Source: Spirochaetota bacterium (lineage in GTDB: Bacteria; Spirochaetota; Spirochaetia; SPDA01; B32-G16). From it: a stretch of 42,388 nt of DNA. Within the stretch, counting starts at the first letter, position 1, and the number at the start of each line of letters is the position of its first letter. Below, one piece after another: positions 26,380 to 35,127 of the stretch. A model generated the notes under the pieces. That model did not search any database, had not been told where the DNA came from, and saw only the letters and a program-made list of their open reading frames with translations. The position numbers were made by a program, and so were the translations under genes. Location: assembly GCA_003645645.1 (NCBI GenBank), contig QNBH01000008.1, positions 1-42,388 on the forward strand, written 5' to 3'.

Positions 26380-26532
26380 GTGCAGTTAAAACAGTATAAA
26401 CGACGTTACCAAAAGTGTCAATCAAGGGTATTCCTTACAGTTCCGATAATCGAAACGCAGTTGTTGTTAATAAAACTTGATTTTAATTCATCCGTGATAT
26501 AAACTTTAAAAAAAATCAATCAGGAGGTTTTT

Positions 26533-27726
26533 ATGAAAAGATTTTTTTACCTGATGCTTTCACTGGCAATTATTCTTCTTTCGGCAGGAATGGTCTTTGC
26601 CGAAGGAACGAAAGAGGAAGCAGGGCCGATAAAAATCGGGATGTATGCAGACCTTAGTGCAGGAACGGCACAATGGGGTACCGATGCAGAGAAGGGAGCA
26701 AAACTTCGAGTAAAAGAAGAGAATGAGAAGGGTGGGATTATGGGTCGAAAGATCGAGCTTGTAGTCTACGATTGTAAAATGAGCCCCACCGAAGCTGTAA
26801 AAGCGTATACACGGCTTGTCCAGGAAGATAAAGTCTGTGCCGTGTACGGCTCACTTATTTCCAATACAGCCCTTGCAGTCTCTCCTGTAGCAGCACAAAT
26901 GAAGGTTCCAGTAGTCTCCAGAGCCATGGATGAGAGAGCAACCACTCCCGGATTCGATCCCGATAATCCCGAGAAGGATATTCCGCCCAACCCCTATTTC
27001 TTTCTCCTGCAACCCTCCGCTTTCCAGCAGGCAGCGGTAATAGCGGGATATGCCATCGATGAGCTTGGCATGAATACTTTTGCCATGCTCTACGACGAGG
27101 GGAATGCGTACGCAGTCTATCTGGCAAAGGGATTCGAATACTATGTTAAGAAGAGAGGAAAACAAATGCTTGGCTCTTTTACCTTTCAGGCTGGAGATAT
27201 GGACTATAAGGCTCAATTAACAAAAATTAAATCCTTAGGGCCTGACGGTCTCTTTATCCCCAACTACGTTACCCAGAACGCCAATGCTGTAAAGCAGGCC
27301 AGGGAGCTCGGTCTCGAGACAACTTTCCTCGGCAATAATTCCTGGTACAAACCCATGGATGAGGTAGCCGGAGCAGCAGCAGACGGTTCCTACTTTCCCA
27401 ACAATATATCCATGGACGATCCTTCTCTTAAATGGTTTTTCGATACATACAAAAAAGAGTGGGGTGAGGAGCCGAGGCTGCACTCCTTTTCCGGGTATGA
27501 CGATGTGGGGTTTATCATCGAAGCTATAAGAAATGCTCAATCGACAGATCCACAGAAAGTACGTGATGCCATGGAGGCGACACGACAGTTCGAAGGCACA
27601 ATAGGAACCATCAATATCGATCCGAAAACCCATCGTCCTGTTAACTTACCGATGTCAATCCTCTATTTCGATGGCGCAACTATAAAAACTGCAGAGCTTA
27701 AGTATCTGCCCAAACCAATTGAGTAG
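26533..27726 (+). CDS. periplasmic substrate-binding protein of the LIV-type transporter
   Basis: 397 residues, LivK/HAAT class. Signal peptide residues 1-23 with cleavage VFA-EG and no lipobox cysteine, so a soluble periplasmic protein. Mature part begins EGTKEEAGPIKIGMYADLSAG, a start style I associate with spirochaete binding proteins. Two-lobed receptor blocks include NEKGGIMGRKIELVVYD, VCAVYGSLISNTALAV and HSFSGYDDVGFIIEAI. It is transcribed away from livH with its own strong site (CAGGAGG before ATG). Ligand unknown; the neighbouring MttB-like enzyme suggests a quaternary amine or amino-acid derivative. Confidence 0.92.
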   Translation: MKRFFYLMLSLAIILLSAGMVFAEGTKEEAGPIKIGMYADLSAGTAQWGTDAEKGAKLRVKEENEKGGIMGRKIELVVYDCKMSPTEAVKAYTRLVQEDKVCAVYGSLISNTALAVSPVAAQMKVPVVSRAMDERATTPGFDPDNPEKDIPPNPYFFLLQPSAFQQAAVIAGYAIDELGMNTFAMLYDEGNAYAVYLAKGFEYYVKKRGKQMLGSFTFQAGDMDYKAQLTKIKSLGPDGLFIPNYVTQNANAVKQARELGLETTFLGNNSWYKPMDEVAGAAADGSYFPNNISMDDPSLKWFFDTYKKEWGEEPRLHSFSGYDDVGFIIEAIRNAQSTDPQKVRDAMEATRQFEGTIGTINIDPKTHRPVNLPMSILYFDGATIKTAELKYLPKPIE

Positions 27727-27859
27727 CGTCCGGTGTTCCGGATCCTGCACGGATGGAAGTCTTTTGTAATGGCGAGGGATACCTTGACCAATTTATCATC
27801 AGCGGATATATACATTGAAAAAGCTTTCATTTCCGGTAATAATATCTAAAAAATTAGCA

Positions 27860-27885
27860 GGGCAGGCCTGATTAAAGGCTTGCCC
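27860..27885. other. hairpin between binding-protein and DinB genes
   Basis: GGGCAGGCCT (27860-27869) pairs with AGGCTTGCCC (27876-27885), ten pairs with one G-U, 6-base loop. Only a weak T-rich tail (CTGTTTG) follows, so it is a terminator candidate of modest quality. A smaller hairpin TCCGG/CCGGA lies at 27729-27742. The rest of this 194-base gap shows nothing. Confidence 0.4.
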
Positions 27886-27920
27886 CTGTTTGCAAAGAGA
27901 ACCTTGAAAACGGAGGCTCG

Positions 27921-28418
27921 ATGACTCTTAAATCCTACATTATGGCGGAGCTCGAAGAGATTAAGAGAGAGTTTCTCGATGCACTAGAGGGGCTGGATGA
28001 TGACACGATAGGCAGGTTTTCTCCGAAGGGACACTGGCCCATCGCATGGATAGTACAGCATTGCTGTGAGAACTACGATAAGTGGCTCTATAAAAGTCTA
28101 ACCGGTAAATACTGCCTTCAACACGATCTGTTCATAACCGCTCGTCCTATCCAGCCTCCCGATCCTGAGGCAAAATATCCGACCATCGATACGCTGAGAA
28201 AGAGAATCGATAAAGTGCTCTCTTCCATCATCGAAGAGATGAAAAAACTTAAAGATGAGGATCTTGATAACAAACTCCACGGCGAGGAAAGCATCGTCCT
28301 TGGATGTTACAGGGTGATAAATCACACAAACTCTCATTTAAGGAACATCTGGTTCATCCTGGGAGAATTGGGAGTGGACAGGTGGTCGGAGCAGAAACTG
28401 GTTTTTCCTTCAGCATAA
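27921..28418 (+). CDS. DinB/YfiT-like four-helix metalloprotein
   Basis: 165 residues, DinB fold by pattern: four helices with metal histidines in WIVQHCCENYDKW and VINHTNSHLRNIW. Members include bacillithiol or mycothiol S-transferases and metal-dependent hydrolases, but many are unassigned. ACGGAGG about 5 bases before the ATG supports the start. Convergent with the GNAT gene. Its specific reaction cannot be assigned. Confidence 0.75.
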   Translation: MTLKSYIMAELEEIKREFLDALEGLDDDTIGRFSPKGHWPIAWIVQHCCENYDKWLYKSLTGKYCLQHDLFITARPIQPPDPEAKYPTIDTLRKRIDKVLSSIIEEMKKLKDEDLDNKLHGEESIVLGCYRVINHTNSHLRNIWFILGELGVDRWSEQKLVFPSA

Positions 28419-28447
28419 GTAATATCGGAGGGTTTATACACCGATTT

Positions 28448-28987
28448 TTATCGGGAAAAATGGCTGTACCACTCCTCTTCCAGCATACTCATTATGTAAG
28501 GGCTTAAGTATCCCTCCTCAAATCTACGCGCATCCCGGAGAAGACCCTCCATTGTAAATCCTGCCTTTTTGTAACAGGATATGGCCGGGTTATTGTAGTC
28601 AAAAACGAGAAGATCTATCCGATGTAAACCCAGCTCCTCAAAACCCACTTTTAATATTTTCTTTACCATGAGTGTACCCACCCCTTTACCCCTCCACGCA
28701 GGAGGTCCCACAAGTACTCTGGAAAGGGTGGCCGATCGATTGCTCAGGTCTATGTTGTTTAACTCAACATGTCCAAGAACTTCTCCCTGGGGGTAAACAA
28801 CAGCTTTGAAAATCTTTCTCAAGGGAGGGTTTGAGAGAGACCCTTCAAGGTATTTCCCGAGTTGTCCTTCTGTCAACGGAAAGGTGAAAATAGGACCGGC
28901 CCACCTCATAAGCAGTTCGGCCGAATCTATCCACCCGATCAGTCTGGAAAAATCTTCCCGCTTGAAAGGTCTAAGTTCTACCTGCAT
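28448..28987 (-). CDS. GNAT N-acetyltransferase, RimJ/RimL-like
   Basis: 179 residues. LRPFKREDFSRL at the start, acetyl-CoA binding loop VGPPAWRGKGVGTLMVKKIL, and the RimJ/L-type ending LGLHRIDLLVFDYNNPAISC followed by YKKAGFTMEG. It transfers acetyl to an amine of a protein or small molecule. It follows the aminotransferase gene by 6 bases and shares its transcript, so a product amine of that pathway is a possible substrate. Confidence 0.85.
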   Translation of the reverse strand: MQVELRPFKREDFSRLIGWIDSAELLMRWAGPIFTFPLTEGQLGKYLEGSLSNPPLRKIFKAVVYPQGEVLGHVELNNIDLSNRSATLSRVLVGPPAWRGKGVGTLMVKKILKVGFEELGLHRIDLLVFDYNNPAISCYKKAGFTMEGLLRDARRFEEGYLSPYIMSMLEEEWYSHFSR

Positions 28988-28993
28988 AAAGGC

Positions 28994-30367
28994 TTACTCT
29001 CCTTTTAACACCTCATCACATGCCTCTTCCAGCACACCCAGGGACTCCTTAAGAGCTTCCTCTGTTATTACAAGCGGCGGAGCTATTTTGATACACTCTC
29101 CGCCAACCCCGACCGGTGCAAACATTAAAACCCCTTTATGGAAGCATCTCTCATTTATCATTAAAGCTGTATCGGGGTCGGGCTCCTTCGTTCCCTTCTT
29201 AACGACCTGAATACCTGCTACCAGTCCCCTGCCCTGTACACAACCGAGGACATGGGGATACTTGTTCCTGATTCTGTGCAGCTCAGGTATGAGAATCTCC
29301 CCCATTTTTCCGGCGTTTTCGGTGAGATTTTTTTCTTTTATGATTTTAAGATTTTCTATAGCAGCTATTACGGGCAGAGGACTTGCTGAGTGGGTGGAGG
29401 TCATGGAACCGGGGGGATATAGATCCATTATCTCCTTCCGCCCTATTACCGCAGAGATAGGCAGGGATGATGATATACCCTTACCGCAGACTATTAAATC
29501 CGGTTTAACATCGTAGTGTTCAAAACAGAACATTTTCCCCGTTCTGCCGAATCCTGCCTGTATCTCGTCAAATATTGTTAGAATATCGTTTTCTCTGCAA
29601 AACCTCTCCAGTTTTTTTGCATAATCAAAGGGAAGAAAATCGGGACCTACACCCTGGTATGATTCCGTTATAACACAGGCTATCTCACCGGGTTTAACCT
29701 TTTTCTCTTTAAGGCTCCTCTCAAAAAGCTCGAAGGAGGTATCTTCATTCTTAAAACCGTCCGGGAAAGGCACCTGAACGAAGTTTCTCCCCTCATCCAC
29801 CAGCCACTTTTTAAGACTCTCAATACCGCCCGCCAGTTGAGACCCCATGGTACGACCGTGAAAGGCATTTTGAAAGGATACAACATACTTCCTCTTCGGC
29901 CCGTATTTCTCCAGGGCGTATGTTCTGGCCAGTTTCAGACTGTTCTCTATGGCTTCACTTCCGGTTGTAAGCAGAAAAACCCTGTAATTACCGGGTTCGG
30001 GTGCAAGCTGCTTGAGAGCCAGAGTAAGCTCTCTCCTCTTTTCATGGGCAAACACATACGTGGAAAGAAGAGGTTTTCTAATGGCCTGCTTGATAGCATC
30101 TACTATCTCCTTTCTCCCGTGACCGGCGTTGGCTATCAACACCCCCGACGACCAGTCTATCCAGCGGTTTCCCCATTTATCCCATACACAGAATCCCTCC
30201 GCCTTGTCCCATATAACGGGAGGTTGTCCCATCATTGACCTGGGTTCGGATTTCTCCAGATCCCTGAATATCGGTAGTGATTCCGGTACGGGAAGTTTTG
30301 TTTTTATTATACGGTATTTTGTTTTTACATGTGCTACTTCCACCGGTTCGAGATTGTACTTAGCCAT
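28994..30367 (-). CDS. class III PLP-dependent aminotransferase
   Basis: 457 residues. Hallmarks: WIDWSSGVLIANAGHGRKEIV, LTTGSEAIENSLKLARTY, FQNAFHGRTMGSQLAGG, DEIQAGFGRTGKMFCFEHY and VCGKGISSSLPISAVIG with the PLP lysine. This is the 4-aminobutyrate/omega-aminotransferase group. I choose the ATG at 30367, preceded by GGAGG at 8 bases; upstream in-frame starts run into the Gfo/Idh gene. It is translated from the same message as the Gfo/Idh enzyme upstream, suggesting an oxidise-then-aminate pathway (hydroxyl to ketone to amine, or the reverse). Confidence 0.9.
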   Translation of the reverse strand: MAKYNLEPVEVAHVKTKYRIIKTKLPVPESLPIFRDLEKSEPRSMMGQPPVIWDKAEGFCVWDKWGNRWIDWSSGVLIANAGHGRKEIVDAIKQAIRKPLLSTYVFAHEKRRELTLALKQLAPEPGNYRVFLLTTGSEAIENSLKLARTYALEKYGPKRKYVVSFQNAFHGRTMGSQLAGGIESLKKWLVDEGRNFVQVPFPDGFKNEDTSFELFERSLKEKKVKPGEIACVITESYQGVGPDFLPFDYAKKLERFCRENDILTIFDEIQAGFGRTGKMFCFEHYDVKPDLIVCGKGISSSLPISAVIGRKEIMDLYPPGSMTSTHSASPLPVIAAIENLKIIKEKNLTENAGKMGEILIPELHRIRNKYPHVLGCVQGRGLVAGIQVVKKGTKEPDPDTALMINERCFHKGVLMFAPVGVGGECIKIAPPLVITEEALKESLGVLEEACDEVLKGE

Positions 30368-30368
30368 T

Positions 30369-31637
30369 CTATTTTCCTCCTTCCAATTCAACATGTGGTG
30401 TATCTCCATAAACGATTCCGACCGGACGGCCATCCTTTTCTATGGATATACGTGCTGCTTCTACCACCAGCTCGTTAATGTAGCTGTTGGCAGGAGTGGC
30501 GATAATACCTTTATTATCGATTTTAGCGATAATCTCCTGTCGCCTTTTAAGCGAGCTCTCATCATCAAGCCCGGAAACCTCCTGCTCCATTCTGTACATG
30601 GAGCCGATATTTGCCTCGATAGAGTCAAATCCGTATCCTATGGGTTTAAATCCGTCCCCCTCCCATGGGACCAACCTGAAAAAATCCGGATTTATATAGT
30701 TGAAGTGAGACCCTGCAGTTCCTATCCCTTCCAGATAACTGTGGGTTACCCCCCGGAATTGATCGTTGTGTTTGATCATTCCGCTCTTACCCTCTCCTTC
30801 ACAGAAGAGCGTAAGACACTGCTCGTTGCTACCCGCACCCTCATCGGGATACCCAAGCCCATCCGTTACGGTAAGGAGTGCACCGTTTTCGTATCGTATT
30901 CGTCCATTTGCCCACATGTATCCCTCTTTGCCGTTGGGGAACTTTCCTTTTACGCCTGCAACAGAGACTTCCACCGGTTTAACACCGGTTATAAAGTAGA
31001 CCAGATCTACATAATGGCATCCCACGTAAACGAACGGGTCTGTCTGGTCACAGGTAAACCAGTTCTGAAAATTGGAGAAACGGTAGTAGTAGGGCTCTAT
31101 CATTTTGGCCTCTCCCATCTTAAACTCTCCAAAATCTCCTTCTAAATAGTGTTTTCTGGCCAGGAGAGACCTTCTGTCGAATCTCTTATGATACTCCACA
31201 CCCACAAAGAGCCCGCGGTCGAACGCCTTTTTCTTAATCTCTTCTGAATGGGAATATTTTAATACCAGGGGTTTTACACATAATACATGTTGATCAGCCT
31301 CCAGTGCATCCACCACCATTCCGTAGTGAAGCGGATCGGGTACAGCAACTATCACACACTGGCGAGGTTTCATCTCTGCAAGCACATCTTTGTACAGCTC
31401 CGGAAAGTTTCTCGATGACGGTTCGTTAACAGAGGGATGTGGAAGAAAATCCTGTCCGGGGAATGCCATACTGATCTCTCTGTTATCTTTAAGCTCTTTG
31501 AGGGGAGCGCTGTTCAGGGCACAAACCCGAATGTCTCCTACAATGCCCATTCTCTGAAGATGATAAACAGAAGGAAGAATGAGGTCTGCCGTTATCATCC
31601 CCCCGCCAATAATTGTAATATCGATTCTGTTTCCCAT
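30369..31637 (-). CDS. Gfo/Idh/MocA-like oxidoreductase, long variant
   Basis: 422 residues, about 60 more than usual. Rossmann start ITIIGGGMITADLILPSVYH, then CVKPLVLKYS where the family's EKP reads VKP, and the C-terminal domain with YVGCHYVDLVYFITGVKP. The substitution of Glu by Val and the added C-terminal segment set it apart from the Gfo/Idh enzyme at 19.4 kb. It ends just before the aminotransferase ribosome binding site and faces the ROK repressor gene across a palindrome, so it is probably controlled by that repressor. Confidence 0.85.
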   Translation of the reverse strand: MGNRIDITIIGGGMITADLILPSVYHLQRMGIVGDIRVCALNSAPLKELKDNREISMAFPGQDFLPHPSVNEPSSRNFPELYKDVLAEMKPRQCVIVAVPDPLHYGMVVDALEADQHVLCVKPLVLKYSHSEEIKKKAFDRGLFVGVEYHKRFDRRSLLARKHYLEGDFGEFKMGEAKMIEPYYYRFSNFQNWFTCDQTDPFVYVGCHYVDLVYFITGVKPVEVSVAGVKGKFPNGKEGYMWANGRIRYENGALLTVTDGLGYPDEGAGSNEQCLTLFCEGEGKSGMIKHNDQFRGVTHSYLEGIGTAGSHFNYINPDFFRLVPWEGDGFKPIGYGFDSIEANIGSMYRMEQEVSGLDDESSLKRRQEIIAKIDNKGIIATPANSYINELVVEAARISIEKDGRPVGIVYGDTPHVELEGGK

Positions 31638-31680
31638 ATTTGCCTCCGGGTTCAGTTGACTTTACACCACCAACAGGTCT

Positions 31681-31715
31681 AAAATATTTAATAACACCTT
31701 ATGTTATTATATTTT
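31681..31715. promoter_or_regulatory. palindromic operator candidate for the ROK repressor
   Basis: TAATAAC (31689-31695) and GTTATTA (31703-31709) form a perfect inverted repeat with a 7-base centre, extended by AAAATA (31681-31686) and TATTTT (31710-31715). It lies in the 100-base space between the divergent Gfo/Idh and ROK genes, the expected site for autoregulated control. Confidence 0.6.
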
Positions 31716-31737
31716 TGCCGAAAGGTCAATACAGAAC

Positions 31738-32967
31738 ATGCTTTCAGATATTGCAAATATACACGAAGGGAACCGTCACCGGATCAAGGACAGAGAGAAG
31801 GCTCTCATATTTCATTCGGTATTTTCCGGCACAGCCTCTACACGCAAGAGCCTGGCCGAGAAACTTACAATAAGACCCACCACCATATCCAGGGTTGTGT
31901 ATGAGCTCCTCGAGGATCGTATTCTCATTGAGGGAGAAAGGAAAAACGTCGGAAGAAAGGGAAGGCCGGAAAATATTCTTCTACCAAACCTGAACAGGTT
32001 TGTCGCCATTGCAATTTATGTAGTTTCAAGGGAAATGAAAGGAGTGATGATAAATCTGGGAGAAGAGATTCTCTCCGAGAGAGCTTTCTATCTGGATGAA
32101 CACAGTGATAATGATAAAATTTTTCAAAGCATCAAAACCATTACCGATTATTTAGCTCCCTGCAAACCAGAAGGTTCCGAGCTTCTCGGTGCAGGAGTCT
32201 CTCTGCCCGGAACCGTAAATACACGAGAGATGAGATGGATATCAGCTGCCCGATGGCCTTCACTCTCCAATCTCTCCCTTGCAAAGCTTCCCCTCTTTAC
32301 AGGAACAGAAGTTTCTCTGCACCGCGGACTTGATGCGGAGCTGGAGTATCTCCTTCTTAAAAGGGGGGGATATCGACAAGGGGGAATTCTGCTGTTTCAC
32401 TGGGGATTCGGTATCGGTTCTGCCTATGCCCATAACGGTACCGTTCTTAAGTCGAATATCGGCAGATTCGGAGAAATCGGGCACTGCAGGGTTAATTATG
32501 CCGAAAATCCCGCCTTGCAGCTTAAAAAATGCAGTTGTGGCTCTTACGGATGTCTGGAAACAGAAGCCGCACTGTGGGCAATTCTGCCCCAGATACGCAG
32601 TTTTTATCCGGATGCACCGGAAGAGGAGGTGGAGTTTGCAAGGTACATAAACAGTGCACAATCAATCAAAAGGTCGATAGAGACCATTCCTCTGTTACAC
32701 CGGGCATTGAGTTTCGTTATTCTGGGTCTCGCCAATATTAACCAGATATTTTTCCCGGATAAAATTATCCTCTACGGGCCTTTTTTCCAAAACAAGGGGC
32801 TTTTCGATTTTTTTCTAAGGTCATTTCTAAAGGCAGTCCCCTCCTATAGCAGGAATACACTGGAAGTGGAACTCTTAAACGAACCCATTCACGGGGAGAT
32901 TTTCGGGAGTACGCACGCCTTTTTCAAGAAAGCCCTTAAAGAACTACTCATAGCCAGATGGGAATGA
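31738..32967 (+). CDS. ROK-family transcriptional repressor
   Basis: 409 residues. The N-terminus (about 20-80) is a winged helix-turn-helix (TRKSLAEKLTIRPTTISRVV, GRKGRPENILLPN). The ROK domain has GIGSAYAHNGTVLKSNIGRF and the zinc site GHCRVN plus CSCGSYGCLE (His249, Cys265, Cys267, Cys272). ROK repressors bind sugars or sugar derivatives. Divergent from the Gfo/Idh-aminotransferase-GNAT genes, so the inducer is probably a sugar or inositol-type compound handled by them. Confidence 0.87.
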   Translation: MLSDIANIHEGNRHRIKDREKALIFHSVFSGTASTRKSLAEKLTIRPTTISRVVYELLEDRILIEGERKNVGRKGRPENILLPNLNRFVAIAIYVVSREMKGVMINLGEEILSERAFYLDEHSDNDKIFQSIKTITDYLAPCKPEGSELLGAGVSLPGTVNTREMRWISAARWPSLSNLSLAKLPLFTGTEVSLHRGLDAELEYLLLKRGGYRQGGILLFHWGFGIGSAYAHNGTVLKSNIGRFGEIGHCRVNYAENPALQLKKCSCGSYGCLETEAALWAILPQIRSFYPDAPEEEVEFARYINSAQSIKRSIETIPLLHRALSFVILGLANINQIFFPDKIILYGPFFQNKGLFDFFLRSFLKAVPSYSRNTLEVELLNEPIHGEIFGSTHAFFKKALKELLIARWE

Positions 32968-33084
32968 TACTTATCTCAAGTAAGTCTGTTCACAGTCACT
33001 TTTTTCTGCCTAGACTAATCCTCTTAAAAGTCCTCCGATCTGCCGGAGATTGAATAGAATTATATCCCGGAATATAATTACTCG

Positions 33085-34431
33085 ATGGACATTGTAGAAT
33101 ATATATCTCCCGATCGTATCTTTTTTCTTAAAAACACAAAGAAATTACCGGCAATACGGGAATTGATCCAATCTGCCTGTAAGACTATTCCCAATGTGGA
33201 TCCCGAAGAAGTCTTTCAAATCGTGTGGGAGAGGGAGAAGCAGGTAAGTTCTTGGATAGCAACGGGAATTGCCATTCCCCATGGACGTATTCCCGATTTG
33301 GGAGGATTTTATGTTGCCATTGGAAGAAGCAAGGAAGGGGTGGAATACGAATCTACCGATCAAAATCCTGTCAATCTTATGATTCTGATCCTGGGTGATT
33401 CGGGTGAACCAGACCATCATATCATGTTACTGGCTGAGGTAGCCCGGACCATAAAGATGGAACAGATAAAGGAGATGATTCTCTCCGCGGGTACAGAAAA
33501 TGAAATCTATGAAATAATACTTAACCGTAATCGCCTGATTCGTGAATCCCAGAGAGGGCTGTTAATCGATATATCCGGCAGGCTTCTGTCCCACGCCGTG
33601 AAACTTGCCTCAGAGCTGGATGCAAACGCAATTATACTCTATGTCGACGCCATGGCAGATATAAAACAGATCGCAGAACTTAGATCCCCGATTCCTTTAA
33701 TTCTTATTGCCCAGAGAGAATATCCGGAGTTACGTGAAATTAACACTGCACACAGTTTCTTGAGGATACCTTTCCCTGCCCTGAACCGAACAAACCAGGT
33801 AAGTATGATAATTTTGTTCGCCCTTTCCCAGGGTCTAATCCGTCGTAATGACCGGGTGGTCTGCCTTTTCGGTACTCCCGACCCGGCCGTAATGGATAAC
33901 CTGATGGTTATAGATGTCTCCCGGGAGATCCCCATCTTTCTCCCCGCTCATCCCACAAGCCTTCTGGGTGATGTGAAACCACCGGTACTGGAGAAGGTTC
34001 TTCACCTTGCCACTGCCATTTCTCTGGAAGGAAGAGAAGGCAAGCCAACAGGAGCTTTTTTTGTTCTTGGAGATTATGAAAATGTACGACAGATGAGCCA
34101 TCAGCTAATAATAAACCCTTTTAAAGGATACAAGGATGACGAGAAAAGCATACTCGATCCAAGCCTCGAGGAGACGGTGAAGGAGTTTTCCACACTCGAC
34201 GGTGCCTTTCTCGTAAGGGGGGATGGAGTCATCGAAGCTGCGGGTGCTTACCTGAGGTTTCCGAAGGCAATAGCGGAACTGCCTTCAGGTCTGGGAGCCC
34301 GCCACGCAGCAGCAGCAAATATAACCGCCTATACCAGGGCTCTCTCCGTTGCGGTTTCACAGTCAACAGGCAGAGTAAGCCTTTTTAAATCCGGAAGGTT
34401 GATAGTAAACCTGGATAAGCCCAGGGCTTAA
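33085..34431 (+). CDS. PTS EIIA - pyruvate-kinase C-like - diadenylate cyclase (DacZ-like) fusion
   Basis: 448 residues in three parts. Residues about 5-145: PTS EIIA of the fructose/mannitol class with the phospho-acceptor His66 in GIAIPHGRIPDLGG. Residues about 155-300: a pyruvate-kinase C-terminal-like domain (GRLLSHAVKLASELDANAII). Residues about 305-445: DisA_N cyclase with DGAFLV (372) and GLGARHAAAANIT (Arg406, His407), the form I recall from archaeal DacZ enzymes rather than the RHRAA of DisA/CdaA. It should make cyclic di-AMP, an osmotic and potassium signal, and the EIIA part could tie this to sugar phosphotransfer. It follows the ROK gene by 117 bases; its stop overlaps that of the convergent fabZ-like gene. 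Confidence 0.85.
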   Translation: MDIVEYISPDRIFFLKNTKKLPAIRELIQSACKTIPNVDPEEVFQIVWEREKQVSSWIATGIAIPHGRIPDLGGFYVAIGRSKEGVEYESTDQNPVNLMILILGDSGEPDHHIMLLAEVARTIKMEQIKEMILSAGTENEIYEIILNRNRLIRESQRGLLIDISGRLLSHAVKLASELDANAIILYVDAMADIKQIAELRSPIPLILIAQREYPELREINTAHSFLRIPFPALNRTNQVSMIILFALSQGLIRRNDRVVCLFGTPDPAVMDNLMVIDVSREIPIFLPAHPTSLLGDVKPPVLEKVLHLATAISLEGREGKPTGAFFVLGDYENVRQMSHQLIINPFKGYKDDEKSILDPSLEETVKEFSTLDGAFLVRGDGVIEAAGAYLRFPKAIAELPSGLGARHAAAANITAYTRALSVAVSQSTGRVSLFKSGRLIVNLDKPRA

Positions 34432-34964
34432 GCGGATAGGTCGGGGAAATAAACCTCCCCTATGGTAACACATGTAATCTTCCCATCTACGATTGCCTGG
34501 CCTATCATTCTGGCAAAAAAACCATCCCGGTCCAGGCTCTTTGCAATCAGAAGCACCTCTTTATCAGGAAGTAGTGGTTCCATAAAGACAGCCCCTATAA
34601 CCCTGGTAGCCCTGACCGCTACAGGCCTGGCATCATCTTCAAGTACTTCGGTATTTTTGGTGATAAAATATGTGAGACACAACCCCAACTGGCCGATCAT
34701 CTCTATCTGAAATGAACCAGGATATACGGGGTAATCGGGGAAATGCCCTTTAAAAACGGGGTCTTCCTTCCGCATATAGCGCATACCGGTTATCAGCTCT
34801 TCCTCCAGAGAAATACCGGTTATTCTGTCCAGAAAAAGGAGTGGTTCTCTGTGAGGTATTAGCCTCTTTATATCTTCGTTCCGGAGGTCGAGGTTCCGGG
34901 GGAAATTTTCCAGGGGAAGAATTGGTTTCTTTCTGTGTTTTTTAAGAAGTGATTCGTATTCCAT
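34428..34964 (-). CDS. 3-hydroxyacyl-ACP dehydratase, FabZ-like hotdog protein
   Basis: 178 residues. Hotdog dehydratase motifs: IKRLIPHREPLLFLDRI, then FKGHFPDYPVYPGSFQIEMI with catalytic His74 and Glu88. A 30-residue N-terminal extension precedes the FabZ core. It would remove water from the beta-hydroxyacyl-ACP made by the cluster ketoreductase. It lies 163 bases downstream of the oxoamine synthase gene on the same strand, separated by strongly structured sequence, so it may have separate control. Unlike the other genes it is not tightly packed. Confidence 0.87.
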   Translation of the reverse strand: MEYESLLKKHRKKPILPLENFPRNLDLRNEDIKRLIPHREPLLFLDRITGISLEEELITGMRYMRKEDPVFKGHFPDYPVYPGSFQIEMIGQLGLCLTYFITKNTEVLEDDARPVAVRATRVIGAVFMEPLLPDKEVLLIAKSLDRDGFFARMIGQAIVDGKITCVTIGEVYFPDLSA

Positions 34965-34981
34965 ATTATTACAATAGTGTC

Positions 34982-35089
34982 ACCCATATCGCGATCTTCG
35001 ATCGCAACTGAAAGGCCGAAAAGCGATGTGCTATGGGTTTCGGTAGTTTTTGTTTTTTCGCGTTTAAAAATTTAAGTAAAAAAACAAAA
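34982..35089. other. structured intergenic element with interleaved stems
   Basis: Between the oxoamine synthase and fabZ-like genes. CCCATA (34983-34988) pairs with TATGGG (35032-35037); inside lies the hairpin GCGATC-ttc-GATCGC (34991-35005). CCGAAA (35016-35021) pairs with TTTCGG (35038-35043), crossing the first stem as in a pseudoknot. Then TTTTGTTTTTT (ending 35058) can pair with AAAAAAACAAAA (35078-35089). It could be a regulatory RNA, a terminator array or a repeat element. Confidence 0.45.
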
Positions 35090-35127
35090 TCTCGACTGTA
35101 CATAGCATAAAGAAGTTTGGTATCATG

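Noticed and set aside
30129-31145. 338-residue plus-strand open frame
   Set aside because: It lies antisense across the aminotransferase and Gfo/Idh genes, both with clear family motifs; its own translation has no motif and odd composition.
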